A stretch of 38,786 nt of DNA from CAYQUL01 sp964568925 (lineage in GTDB: Bacteria; Patescibacteriota; Microgenomatia; UBA8517), in the NCBI GenBank assembly GCA_964568925.1, contig CAZMSJ010000009.1, positions 1 through 38,786 on the forward strand. Direction: 5' to 3'. The number at the start of each line of letters is the position of its first letter. Positions within the stretch are counted from its first letter, which is position 1. A program made the translations under genes and the position numbers. The notes under the pieces were generated by a model. That model made no database searches. It was not told the DNA's origin and saw nothing but the letters and a program-made list of their open reading frames with translations. Shown here piece after piece: positions 7,804 to 14,759 of the stretch.

Positions 7804-7887
7804 GCCGAAGTGGCGAAATTGGCAGACGCGCACGCTTCAGGGGCGTGTTCCCGCAAGGGAGTGCAGGTTCAACTCCTGTCTTCGGCA
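7804..7887 (+). tRNA. tRNA-Leu (anticodon CAG)
   Basis: Class II tRNA: acceptor GCCGAAG/CTTCGGC, anticodon stem CACGC/GCGTG with loop TTCAGGG, long variable arm (TTCCCGCAAGGGA), T arm GCAGG/CCTGT with TTCAACT loop. The 3' CCA is not encoded. Confidence 0.95.
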
Positions 7888-8065
7888 CAAGAAGGTATAT
7901 CAATTTGAATTGGTAATATTTTGTTCGTTTTAGCCTTAAATAGTATGTTCAAGGCATTCGAATAAAATTTACGAAATTACTTGATTTTACTGACCATAGA
8001 GAAGAGAATTGACCCACTGAAAGCACTTCCTTAGGTGAAACAGTCTTATGATAAAATTACGTGGT

Positions 8066-8350
8066 ATGTCTAGAAGATCCTGTAAAAATGGTCATATTTT
8101 TGAAAAAACTTCAGATTGTCCAGTTTGCCCAATATGTTCAACTCAAGAAATGAAAGCGAAATATGCCGATATACTTCCCAAAATAGCAGCACCAGCATTG
8201 AGAGCACTCGATCGCATTGGAATTTCCAATTTACAGGATCTCACAAAAATAACTGAGCAAGAATTGTTAGATTTGCACGGATTTGGTCCAAATGCGCTAG
8301 AGATACTCCATAAGAAACTAAACGAAAAGGGATTGTCGTTAAAAAAATAA
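8066..8350 (+). CDS. Zinc-ribbon / helix-hairpin-helix protein (RNAP alpha-CTD-like)
   Basis: This 94-aa protein has an N-terminal metal-binding patch, C6-x3-H10 and C18PVCPIC24. The motif CKNGHxFEKTSDCPVCPIC is typical of small proteins annotated as RNA polymerase alpha C-terminal-domain-like. The C-terminal half (about 36-90) has the HhH pattern ALRALDRIGISNLQDLTKI ... LHGFGPNALEILHKKL, expected to bind DNA. It is probably a nucleic-acid-binding regulator, but the target is unknown. ATG 8066 is chosen because TAAAAT (8052-8057) ends 8 nt before it and because family members begin just before the first Cys. An in-frame ATG at 8048 is the alternative. It is followed after 5 nt by a DUF4287 gene. 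Confidence 0.75.
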   Translation: MSRRSCKNGHIFEKTSDCPVCPICSTQEMKAKYADILPKIAAPALRALDRIGISNLQDLTKITEQELLDLHGFGPNALEILHKKLNEKGLSLKK

Positions 8351-8355
8351 ACGTT

Positions 8356-8634
8356 ATGTCATTCCAAGCTTATCTAGATGCAATCGAAGCGAAAACTGGT
8401 AAAACTCCAAGAGAATTGCTTGATTTGGCAAGTGTAAAAGGTTTCGATAAACACACCAAGGCGGGCGAGATCCTTGGATGGCTTAAAGATGAATACGGGC
8501 TTGGTAGAGGTTACGGTATGGCTTTTATTAGTGTTTTAAAAAATGGTGACAAAATTAGCGAGAAACATGTTAATAGTGGGAAGGCACATAGTGATCCTTC
8601 AAATACTCTCGTTTTAACTGGGAAAAAGAAATGA
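8356..8634 (+). CDS. DUF4287 domain protein
   Basis: This 92-aa protein matches the DUF4287 pattern: it begins MSFQAYLDAIEAKTGKTP, continues with KAGEILGWLKDEYGLGRGYG, and ends with a polar tail. The family is widespread in bacteria, small and cytoplasmic, with no proven biochemical role that I know. The start is 5 nt after the stop of the HhH gene and has no SD, so it is probably translated from the same mRNA. It ends in TGA, one of the cases showing TGA is a normal stop here. No clear terminator follows. Confidence 0.8.
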   Translation: MSFQAYLDAIEAKTGKTPRELLDLASVKGFDKHTKAGEILGWLKDEYGLGRGYGMAFISVLKNGDKISEKHVNSGKAHSDPSNTLVLTGKKK

Positions 8635-8860
8635 AATTAAATTGCGATGTTGAATGTAACGCAAATCGAGTAGCCTTGCCCCGAATTATTGAAGGTTAAT
8701 TTGTGACTATAAATGAACTATTGAGTCTGTGAATAACATAAGCTGAATTCTTCCTCTGTAGAACCCACTTTTCTCTCGACAGAGAGATCTCCATTAATCT
8801 CACAAAATACATTAGGTAATTTCAAAGGGTGTTTCAAATGAGACTCGTCGTTTGCACAAG
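8635..8860. other. Intergenic stretch with no supported gene
   Basis: These 226 nt separate two convergent genes. I see no convincing ORF with a start signal, no tRNA and no strong hairpin with a T tract. The composition is more AT-rich than the genes around it. Confidence 0.4.
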
Positions 8861-10744
8861 TTAGATTGTATAGGCGTTGAGCCAGATGATGTAATCAACA
8901 CCATCTACTGTTCCACTTCCATTAAAGTCTCCTTCACTTGCTCCCTTTGTTGTCTTTAACAAATAATTATTTAACCAAAAGATGTAGTCTATTCCGTTTA
9001 CTTTGGTGTCACCATTTGCGTCCCCTGGGACTGCAGGTGCTTGCGTAGGTGGAACAGGAGCAGGAGGCGTTGTTGGTGTTGTCACAGTGCCGCTGTGTTT
9101 TAAGACCATAATGTCTCCACCATTACCTTCAGCAACAATGTACCCATTAGCGACATAGGTGTATCGTGGTTGAAAACCACTTGAGTAGCTTGTGCCTGCG
9201 GTGTTTCCACTTCCCATTCTCCATCCTGGTGGATCTGATACATTCCAGTATCCAAAGAAGGCTGGACCAGTAAATGTTCTTCCATCAAGGGTTGAACCAC
9301 CATCAGATGTGTAGTGGATAGTTGAACAGGTTGTGTAGTGAGTAGTGCTATATGTTCCACACGCTTTCATGGCTCGAAGAATTGGAGGAACAATGGTTGT
9401 AAGAATTGGATTGGTTGAGGTTAAGCCAAGACTTGCTGATCTATCGGTAATTTTCTGACCATTTGCTGATGCCCAATGATTTTGAAAGAGAACATTTCCA
9501 GCCATACTCAGTGGCCCTTGTTCATCAATAATGTGAGCAGATGAACCGTCTGCCTTTATGAAACGAAAGTCACCAGCAACAAGACCAGGGACTGTTGTGG
9601 TGTCTAATACCATTTCACCCAAGTGACCACTCCATCGAAAGTCAGTGGTACTGCCCTGAAGATTTCTAAAGTACATATAGACAACCTCTGCACCACCAGG
9701 AAGTACTTTCACAATTGGTTGTGCACCCATCACTCCAAGAGTTTGACCGTTATAGTCTTCCGTACTTCCGTATCCGGTTGCAGGGATAAATGGTTCACTT
9801 CCGTCATCTAAACTTAAGGCAAATAAATCTCTCCATTGAGGGTTAGCTTTGAGCCATGCTCTGTTTTCAGCATTTGTTGTTCCAAACTTTCCACTGTTTA
9901 ACCCTTCAAAATGTGCTTGATGATCAAGCTGCATTCTGACAAAAACAATTCCATGTTTTTCAGCAATCACTGGCCATCCTCGATCAAATTGATATCCAAT
10001 ATATGAACCACTAACGGTAGTTTGTGTTGTTCCACTTGGATTGTTTGGTGATGGTTTTACTTTCCACTTTAAACTTCCATTTGCGTTTGTTACTGCATGG
10101 ACATACAAATTGTTTGTCGCAAAAATAACTGCATCACGACTGATTGAATACGCAGGTGGAGTTGCAGCTTCTGAAGCAGCGGCGTACATCCACACAGACT
10201 GCATCGTTGTTGTATTAATTTTATAAAGTTCCCCTTTATCATTTACTACATAGACAAATGTTCCAACCAAGAGTGGGGCTTTTCTAATTTGGCTTCCTGT
10301 TGGGAATGTTGCGGCAACGGTACCGGTTGAAGCAGTTATCTTGTACACCTTTCCATCTGCTCCACCAGCAAACACAGATTGAGTAGCAGCGTCATATGCA
10401 GGAGTTGAAAGAAAGCTTGTTACAGCAAGATTCCAGTCTTGATTCCCATTGGTCAAATTTAAGCCATACATTCCTTTTACCCCTGCCGGAACAAACACTT
10501 TTCCTTGTCCTGTTACCGTTCGTGCCTCACGGGGTGCATCATACAAATGAGTACTCGTTCCACCTGATGCATCAGATCCATTAAATGACCATACATATGT
10601 CCAGGGAGTAGCTGGTTCTTCATCACCATACCCAGTTCGTTGAGCATTTCCAAGGTCCTGAGGCCAATCAGCAGCAGAGATTGATGTCACTGATACAACA
10701 AACAGGAGAAGAAGAAGAGGTAACACTTTTTTAGACAGTGACAT
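8861..10744 (-). CDS. Secreted PQQ-like beta-propeller with C-terminal type I dockerin
   Basis: This 627-aa protein has a signal peptide (about 1-24, ending SISAA). A long all-beta region (about 25-540) contains PQQ/quinoprotein-like propeller blades: repeated VFAGGADGKVYKI, VYVVNDKGELYKI and VIFATNNLYVHAV segments with an aromatic or Asp-Gly turn. A Pro/Thr linker (about 550-572) leads to two EF-hand-like dockerin repeats beginning DANGDTKVNGIDYIFWLN and DFNGSGTVDGVDYIIWLN, each with Asp/Asn calcium-loop residues. Dockerins bind cohesins, so the propeller is probably tethered to a cohesin-bearing surface protein; none is in this window. No quinone-binding or catalytic residues are clear. The ATG is 9 nt after TATACT (minus strand, 10754-10759), so it is predicted leaderless. 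Confidence 0.85.
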   Translation of the reverse strand: MSLSKKVLPLLLLLFVVSVTSISAADWPQDLGNAQRTGYGDEEPATPWTYVWSFNGSDASGGTSTHLYDAPREARTVTGQGKVFVPAGVKGMYGLNLTNGNQDWNLAVTSFLSTPAYDAATQSVFAGGADGKVYKITASTGTVAATFPTGSQIRKAPLLVGTFVYVVNDKGELYKINTTTMQSVWMYAAASEAATPPAYSISRDAVIFATNNLYVHAVTNANGSLKWKVKPSPNNPSGTTQTTVSGSYIGYQFDRGWPVIAEKHGIVFVRMQLDHQAHFEGLNSGKFGTTNAENRAWLKANPQWRDLFALSLDDGSEPFIPATGYGSTEDYNGQTLGVMGAQPIVKVLPGGAEVVYMYFRNLQGSTTDFRWSGHLGEMVLDTTTVPGLVAGDFRFIKADGSSAHIIDEQGPLSMAGNVLFQNHWASANGQKITDRSASLGLTSTNPILTTIVPPILRAMKACGTYSTTHYTTCSTIHYTSDGGSTLDGRTFTGPAFFGYWNVSDPPGWRMGSGNTAGTSYSSGFQPRYTYVANGYIVAEGNGGDIMVLKHSGTVTTPTTPPAPVPPTQAPAVPGDANGDTKVNGIDYIFWLNNYLLKTTKGASEGDFNGSGTVDGVDYIIWLNAYTI

Positions 10745-10957
10745 ACAAATTAAAGTATATCTTCTTTGGTACCTGACAGCAAAGAACCATTGATGTGAAA
10801 GCTTACTTACAAGTAATGGTCGAATTAGATGATACGTTCACAGGTGTCAGATACGTAAATAGAAGAAATTAATGAGATCTTTATCTGAGCAGATATTGCT
10901 TATTTAGTCTTCAGCATAGATACTCTTGTACTAGACTAATCTAAATGACCCATAGCA
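10745..10957. other. Divergent intergenic region
   Basis: Its left edge holds the -10 of the leftward propeller gene. The rest shows no gene I can support; the longest rightward frames here are under 30 codons without an SD. The promoter of the next gene begins at 10958. Confidence 0.45.
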
Positions 10958-10986
10958 TTGACAAAACCCTCAGTTTTAGGTAAGAT
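10958..10986 (+). promoter_or_regulatory. Consensus-like sigma-70 promoter
   Basis: TTGACA (10958-10963), a 17-nt spacer and TAAGAT (10981-10986). Transcription should start near 10993, giving a leader of about 50 nt with an SD sequence before the ATG at 11045. Confidence 0.7.
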
Positions 10987-11044
10987 ATATCTATTAAAAG
11001 AGAGTCTTTTAATTCCAACGCATTTATATCTACAGGAGACAAGA

Positions 11045-11992
11045 ATGTCACAGCCTATCGAGATTAATGGCAAAAAGGTGTATTCGGATAAGCAAATGGT
11101 GAATGTCACCAATACGAGAATCACATACGCTGACGGAAGTTGGTGTGATGTCGGAACTGGCGAAGTTGTAAACAAAGGGGCTGGTTATATAAATATCGGC
11201 TCGCCATCTGCTGCCGGGTCTTCTAAAAAAACAATTGGGGGTGCTTTTCAAGCACGAGACCTCAGGGCGAGCAACTTACACGGCGCTGACCTAGAGGTTG
11301 TCGTTCACAGTTTGCCCCAAATTGTGATTTCTGTCACTGGGCCAGAAGAACTTGTTAAACAGTTTAAGATGGGTCAAGAAACAGTATCTACTGTGTATGT
11401 TACTGGACCTGAGATTATTTCTATGCGTGGTCGTGGTATTCGCGGAGTTCAAATATCAGGTTCCTCTATCAGTATTGGTGGAGGGAATATCCAAATCGGT
11501 GGAATGCGCGGAGGAAGTATCAGTATTGGTGGAAGCACCATCGTCATGGGCGGCGGTGAAAGTGAAGTCAAGGTTACTGTGAAAGTTCCTCTAGGTGCCG
11601 CTTTAGACATTACAGATGTCAGTGGAACGACAAAAATTGGTGATACCGATGGTAAGTTAACCATCAGCAACAGCACTGGCGGCGACTCTTTTGTTGGACG
11701 GGTGAAAGACACCACCATTCGGCTGCAAGGCTCATCGGATGTTCGTCTTGACGAAATCAACGGTGACTTGAATGTAAGTGGACAAGGTTCTGGGGATGTT
11801 ACTGTCAAACGCGGTTCTGTTGGCAACCTGTCTGTTCAACGGATGGGGTCAGGCGATTTCAAATTTCACGGCAAAGCTCAGAGTGCAAATCTGTCCGTTA
11901 TGGGCAGTGGTGACATTTATGTCCAGCATGTTGAGCAACCCCCAACTCGTTCGGTAATGGGCAGTGGTGATATTGAAGTCGGTAACTGGTAA
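11045..11992 (+). CDS. GIN/DUF2807-like beta-helix protein
   Basis: This 315-aa protein has no signal peptide. An N-terminal region (about 1-60) carries a Trp/Gly motif (YADGSWCDVGTGEVV). A Gly/Ser/Ile-rich middle (about 120-175) follows, with repeated ISIGGG and IQIGGMRGGSISIGG units. The C-terminus (about 175-315) has the repeated pattern of the head-GIN domain (DUF2807), such as DGKLTISNSTGG, INGDLNVSGQGSGDVTV and three MGSGD motifs, suggesting a right-handed beta-helix. GIN domains are usually in cell-surface adhesin-like proteins of unknown function; the lack of a signal here is odd. The start at 11045 is fixed by an AGGAG SD at about 11036-11040. It has its own promoter and terminator, so it is a one-gene unit. 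Confidence 0.75.
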   Translation: MSQPIEINGKKVYSDKQMVNVTNTRITYADGSWCDVGTGEVVNKGAGYINIGSPSAAGSSKKTIGGAFQARDLRASNLHGADLEVVVHSLPQIVISVTGPEELVKQFKMGQETVSTVYVTGPEIISMRGRGIRGVQISGSSISIGGGNIQIGGMRGGSISIGGSTIVMGGGESEVKVTVKVPLGAALDITDVSGTTKIGDTDGKLTISNSTGGDSFVGRVKDTTIRLQGSSDVRLDEINGDLNVSGQGSGDVTVKRGSVGNLSVQRMGSGDFKFHGKAQSANLSVMGSGDIYVQHVEQPPTRSVMGSGDIEVGNW

Positions 11993-12005
11993 TTTTCTCG
12001 AATCA

Positions 12006-12033
12006 GGGCGCATCAATTAAATGCGCCCTTTTT
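12006..12033 (+). terminator. Intrinsic terminator
   Basis: The perfect 8-bp stem GGGCGCAT/ATGCGCCC (12006-12013, 12021-12028) has a 7-nt loop and is followed by five T residues. Confidence 0.85.
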
Positions 12034-12056
12034 ATTGCCTAAAATAGACATACTAA

Positions 12057-12884
12057 TTATGTCTCCTTCATCGGGTTAATAAACCCATTTGTAAAGAGAA
12101 AAGAATCAATGTCGTTTGAGAGTTCTTGTACATCCTTACCCTTGTCACTTCCTTCTTGATAGTTCTTCGCGTTTAAGAGGTATCTTACTTTTGTTTGAAT
12201 ATCTTTCATTTGGTTAACGAGTGTTTCATCGCCACTAAACAAAGCAATTCCTTTCCCCATTGCCTGGTTTATTAATACCAAGTTTTCAGGATTCATCTTG
12301 TTCTTTTGAAACTCTTGAACAACTGCTTCAACTGTTTCCCAGTCACCTGTTGTGCCTGCTGCATCAATTACAGAGTCCTCCCAGCTAACTCGTTCACTGT
12401 CAGTTGCAAAGGTATTAATTAACAACGGGGATCCTGCAAAAGAAACTACTTCTGAAAAAATATCGATTACCTCTTTTCGTGTCTCTTCATCTGTCCCAAT
12501 CATCACGTCGTTTACACGGGAAGCAATCTGAACTTCACTAAAGTAATCGTATCCGGTGTATCGCATGAGTGGACGATGTTCTTGCTCTAACTTCTTTTGA
12601 ATGAAATCAATGGCTTTTAACCGTACTTCAATGGGAATTTCAGGATCATCATGTACATCAATTCGTTCCTCAGGCTTTGTTTCTTCACGAAGAAAGACTT
12701 GTTCATTTATAAATTGGGGAGTATCTACTTCATTCGTGGGGTTGGGGACATAGGTACTATCTTCATCAAAAGTACCTGTCGTTTCCTCGTGTACAACGTC
12801 ATCTTCAAACTGATCCTCAGGTGAGGAGGGCAAAGGACTTTTATCAAGTTCTGAATCAGGACCATCTGTAAAATCCTCTGGCAT
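12057..12884 (-). CDS. Acidic hypothetical protein
   Basis: This 275-aa cytoplasmic protein has a highly acidic, Pro/Ser-rich, probably disordered N-terminus (about 1-80). A mainly helical domain follows (about 85-275) with repeated helix-turn segments such as VRLKAIDFIQKKLEQ, VNQMKDIQTKVRYLL and VQELSNDIDSFLF. No family recognised. The ATG lies 6 nt after TATAGT (12891-12896, minus strand), so it is predicted leaderless. It is transcribed divergently from tRNA-Leu(GAG). Confidence 0.7.
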   Translation of the reverse strand: MPEDFTDGPDSELDKSPLPSSPEDQFEDDVVHEETTGTFDEDSTYVPNPTNEVDTPQFINEQVFLREETKPEERIDVHDDPEIPIEVRLKAIDFIQKKLEQEHRPLMRYTGYDYFSEVQIASRVNDVMIGTDEETRKEVIDIFSEVVSFAGSPLLINTFATDSERVSWEDSVIDAAGTTGDWETVEAVVQEFQKNKMNPENLVLINQAMGKGIALFSGDETLVNQMKDIQTKVRYLLNAKNYQEGSDKGKDVQELSNDIDSFLFTNGFINPMKET

Positions 12885-12890
12885 ACGTTT

Positions 12891-12924
12891 ACTATATCAA
12901 AAACTGGCCATAGTTTGATATAAT
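12891..12924. promoter_or_regulatory. Symmetric divergent promoter pair
   Basis: The minus strand carries TGA-TATAGT (-10 at 12891-12896) for the gene 12057-12884. The plus strand carries TGA-TATAAT (-10 at 12919-12924) for tRNA-Leu. The two extended -10 boxes are mirror images around 12908, forming an inverted repeat. Confidence 0.6.
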
Positions 12925-12938
12925 ACCCCTGTTCACTC

Positions 12939-13020
12939 GCCGGAGTGTTGAAATTGGTATACAAGCACGCTTGAGGTGCGTGTGCCGAAAGGCGTGCAGG
13001 TTCAAGTCCTGTCTCCGGCA
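12939..13020 (+). tRNA. tRNA-Leu (anticodon GAG)
   Basis: Acceptor GCCGGAG/CTCCGGC, anticodon stem CACGC/GCGTG with loop TTGAGGT, long variable arm, T loop TTCAAGT. No encoded CCA. Confidence 0.95.
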
Positions 13021-13069
13021 CTAATTGTTTGGTAAATATAGTCCCCAGAGAAGGCGCTGAGGACGTACT

Positions 13070-13304
13070 TTAGTGGTGGGACAAATAAGGTTTGTTACTC
13101 CCGATGTCACTGTTTAGTAAAACATGTGATCCACACTTCAGACATTTTAACGCCTTATGTCATTCTCATATGTGGGAAGTTCACATTCTTAATCTTTTCT
13201 AGATCTGTTGCTTCCAATTCATATATTTTATTGTCGCGAGGGCAGGTAAAGCGTTTTCAAACCCATTGTCGATATAGATCTGTCTCTTTTCCTACTACTT
13301 TCAT
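13070..13304 (-). pseudogene. Decayed small zinc-ribbon gene
   Basis: On the minus strand AAGGAG (13312-13317) stands 7 nt before ATG (13302-13304). The frame reads MKVVGKETDLYRQWV, then hits TGA at 13257-13259. In the same frame it goes on as KRFTCPRDNKIYELEA and further plausible protein sequence until about 13180, where a TAA follows. A one-base shift opens a frame encoding LKCLKCGSHVLLNSDIG, ending in TAA at 13070-13072. Together the parts look like a 75-80-aa protein with a CPxD...CxxC zinc-ribbon-like arrangement, broken by one stop and one frameshift. Alternatives are a sequencing error or chance. Family not recognised. Confidence 0.45.
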
Positions 13305-13408
13305 GAAAACACTCCTTTTTTAAACCCATAGGGTTGTAACAATAATTTTGCTTACTTCAAAATCTGCTCACTTTGCACTTATCGATATACTTCTTTATAG
13401 TTAATGAT

Positions 13409-14620
13409 ATGAAGATGCTTCCATTAAAATCGTTCTCTGAAAAAGTCTCCATTAAAGTTATTCTTACTTCACTTGTGCTTATCACTGTTGTTTTGTCAGC
13501 ACTTTATTATGGATTCTTCATTAACAATAAACTTTCTATTTCACATCGTGTGATCTCCGAATTAGAGGCAAAGAACGTTGCTTTGATGGCTGAGATTGAT
13601 TCCCTTAAAAAAGAAATTGATATTCTGCAGACTGAAGATCCTCGTGCCAAGAACAAAGAAATACTAGCAACAATTTCACAAATGAAAGAGACATATAAAA
13701 AGGCGGTGTCTGTATATGAAGATTTAGTTGACCTTCGAGAAATATCAAAAAATACAAAAAAACTTGATGAGCTTTATGCTTCTTCAATTAATATTCTTTC
13801 TCAAGAAAACTATGCGTCCGCCTCAGCATCTCTTACTAAGCTTACAAAAGACATAGAAACAGAACGACAAAAAACAATTGTTGCTGCCGCAGTAGTTCCC
13901 GCAAACGCTCCTGTCAATAACACCCCTCCGTCCGCCGGATACAGTCGTCAAACAGTAAACTCGGAGGCAGGAAGCTTTGTTGTAAGTATAGTTTCTGGAG
14001 ACTTAGGGAATACTAAAGTGATAGTTGATACTGCAAGTGATAGTGATTGTGGAAACAATTGTCCAGTTCTTCCTCTTGCAACATACGTGAGCCGCTCCGG
14101 TGCATACGCCGGGATCAATGGATCATACTTCTGCCCTGCAAGTTATCCAACCTGTGCCGGAAAGACTAATACTTTTGATCTTCTTGTCATGAACAAGAAA
14201 AAAACATATTTCAATTCTGCAAACAATGTATATAGCAACAATCCTGCAGTGATTTTTGGAGGAGGCTATATGCGTTTTGTCTCAGCCGCTTCGCAATGGG
14301 GACGAGATACTGGGATTGACGGTATGCTTTCAAATTACCCCCTCTTAGTTGAAGGTGGAAACGTTCGTTTCGGTGGAGATGATGACCCTAAAAAGGGCAG
14401 TAAAGGAAATCGTAGTTTTGTTGCCAATAAAGGAAGCACTGCTTACATCGGAGTAGTTCATAACGCAACCGTTGCAGAAACTGCCCGAGTACTTAAGTCT
14501 ATGGGCATGGAGAACGCACTAAACCTTGATAGTGGTGGCTCTACTGCACTTTGGAGTGGTGGATACAAATTAGGCCCTGGACGAGACCTTCCGAACGTTA
14601 TCCTCTTTGTAAGGAAATGA
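13409..14620 (+). CDS. Membrane-anchored phosphodiester glycosidase (NAGPA-type)
   Basis: This 403-aa protein has an N-terminal membrane helix (about 15-38) and an extracytoplasmic coiled coil (about 45-135, heptad-rich Leu/Lys/Glu). A C-terminal domain of the phosphodiester glycosidase family (NAGPA/DUF2233) follows (about 185-403). Landmarks are AYAGINGSYF, TAYIGVVHNATVAE, then ALNLDSGGSTALW near the C-terminus. The family cleaves sugar-phosphodiester bonds, so it may trim cell-wall or exopolysaccharide linkages. A Cys pair (CGNNC) and further Cys (CPASYPTC) suggest disulphides. The start at 13409 is chosen because TATAGT (13396-13401) ends 7 nt before it; a longer TTG frame would include the promoter. 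It ends in TGA. Confidence 0.85.
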   Translation: MKMLPLKSFSEKVSIKVILTSLVLITVVLSALYYGFFINNKLSISHRVISELEAKNVALMAEIDSLKKEIDILQTEDPRAKNKEILATISQMKETYKKAVSVYEDLVDLREISKNTKKLDELYASSINILSQENYASASASLTKLTKDIETERQKTIVAAAVVPANAPVNNTPPSAGYSRQTVNSEAGSFVVSIVSGDLGNTKVIVDTASDSDCGNNCPVLPLATYVSRSGAYAGINGSYFCPASYPTCAGKTNTFDLLVMNKKKTYFNSANNVYSNNPAVIFGGGYMRFVSAASQWGRDTGIDGMLSNYPLLVEGGNVRFGGDDDPKKGSKGNRSFVANKGSTAYIGVVHNATVAETARVLKSMGMENALNLDSGGSTALWSGGYKLGPGRDLPNVILFVRK

Positions 14621-14652
14621 GGCTTTTTTCGTGATATAATACTCTCATCTCT

Positions 14653-14725
14653 GGACGGTTAGCTCAGTTGGTAGAGCACCGCTTTTACACAGCGGGGGTC
14701 ACAGGTTCGAGCCCTGTATCGTCCA
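14653..14725 (+). tRNA. tRNA-Val (anticodon TAC)
   Basis: Acceptor GGACGGT/ATCGTCC, D arm GCTC/GAGC, anticodon stem CCGCT/AGCGG with loop TTTACAC, T arm ACAGG/CCTGT. The promoter is an extended -10, TGA-TATAAT (14635-14640). No encoded CCA. Confidence 0.95.
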
Positions 14726-14759
14726 CAAAGTTTGCTTCACAGGAGTATACTTACACCCT

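Noticed and set aside
7743..7856. Longer N-terminus for the low-complexity gene 7386-7742.
   Set aside because: The extension is antisense to tRNA-Leu and its promoter.
10800..10862. A short rightward frame of about 18-26 codons.
   Set aside because: It has no SD and no -10 box at a suitable distance, and its length is within chance expectation.
10958..11044. Longer frame for the GIN-like gene beginning at TTG 10958.
   Set aside because: The TTG is the start of the TTGACA -35 box. The real start is the ATG at 11045 with an SD.
13257..13259. Genome-wide recoding of TGA.
   Set aside because: TGA ends several normal genes here (8634, 14620, pyrG), and no conserved gene has an internal TGA.
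13126..13323. A 65-aa rightward frame with possible start.
   Set aside because: It is the antisense shadow of the decayed zinc-ribbon gene and has no SD or -10.
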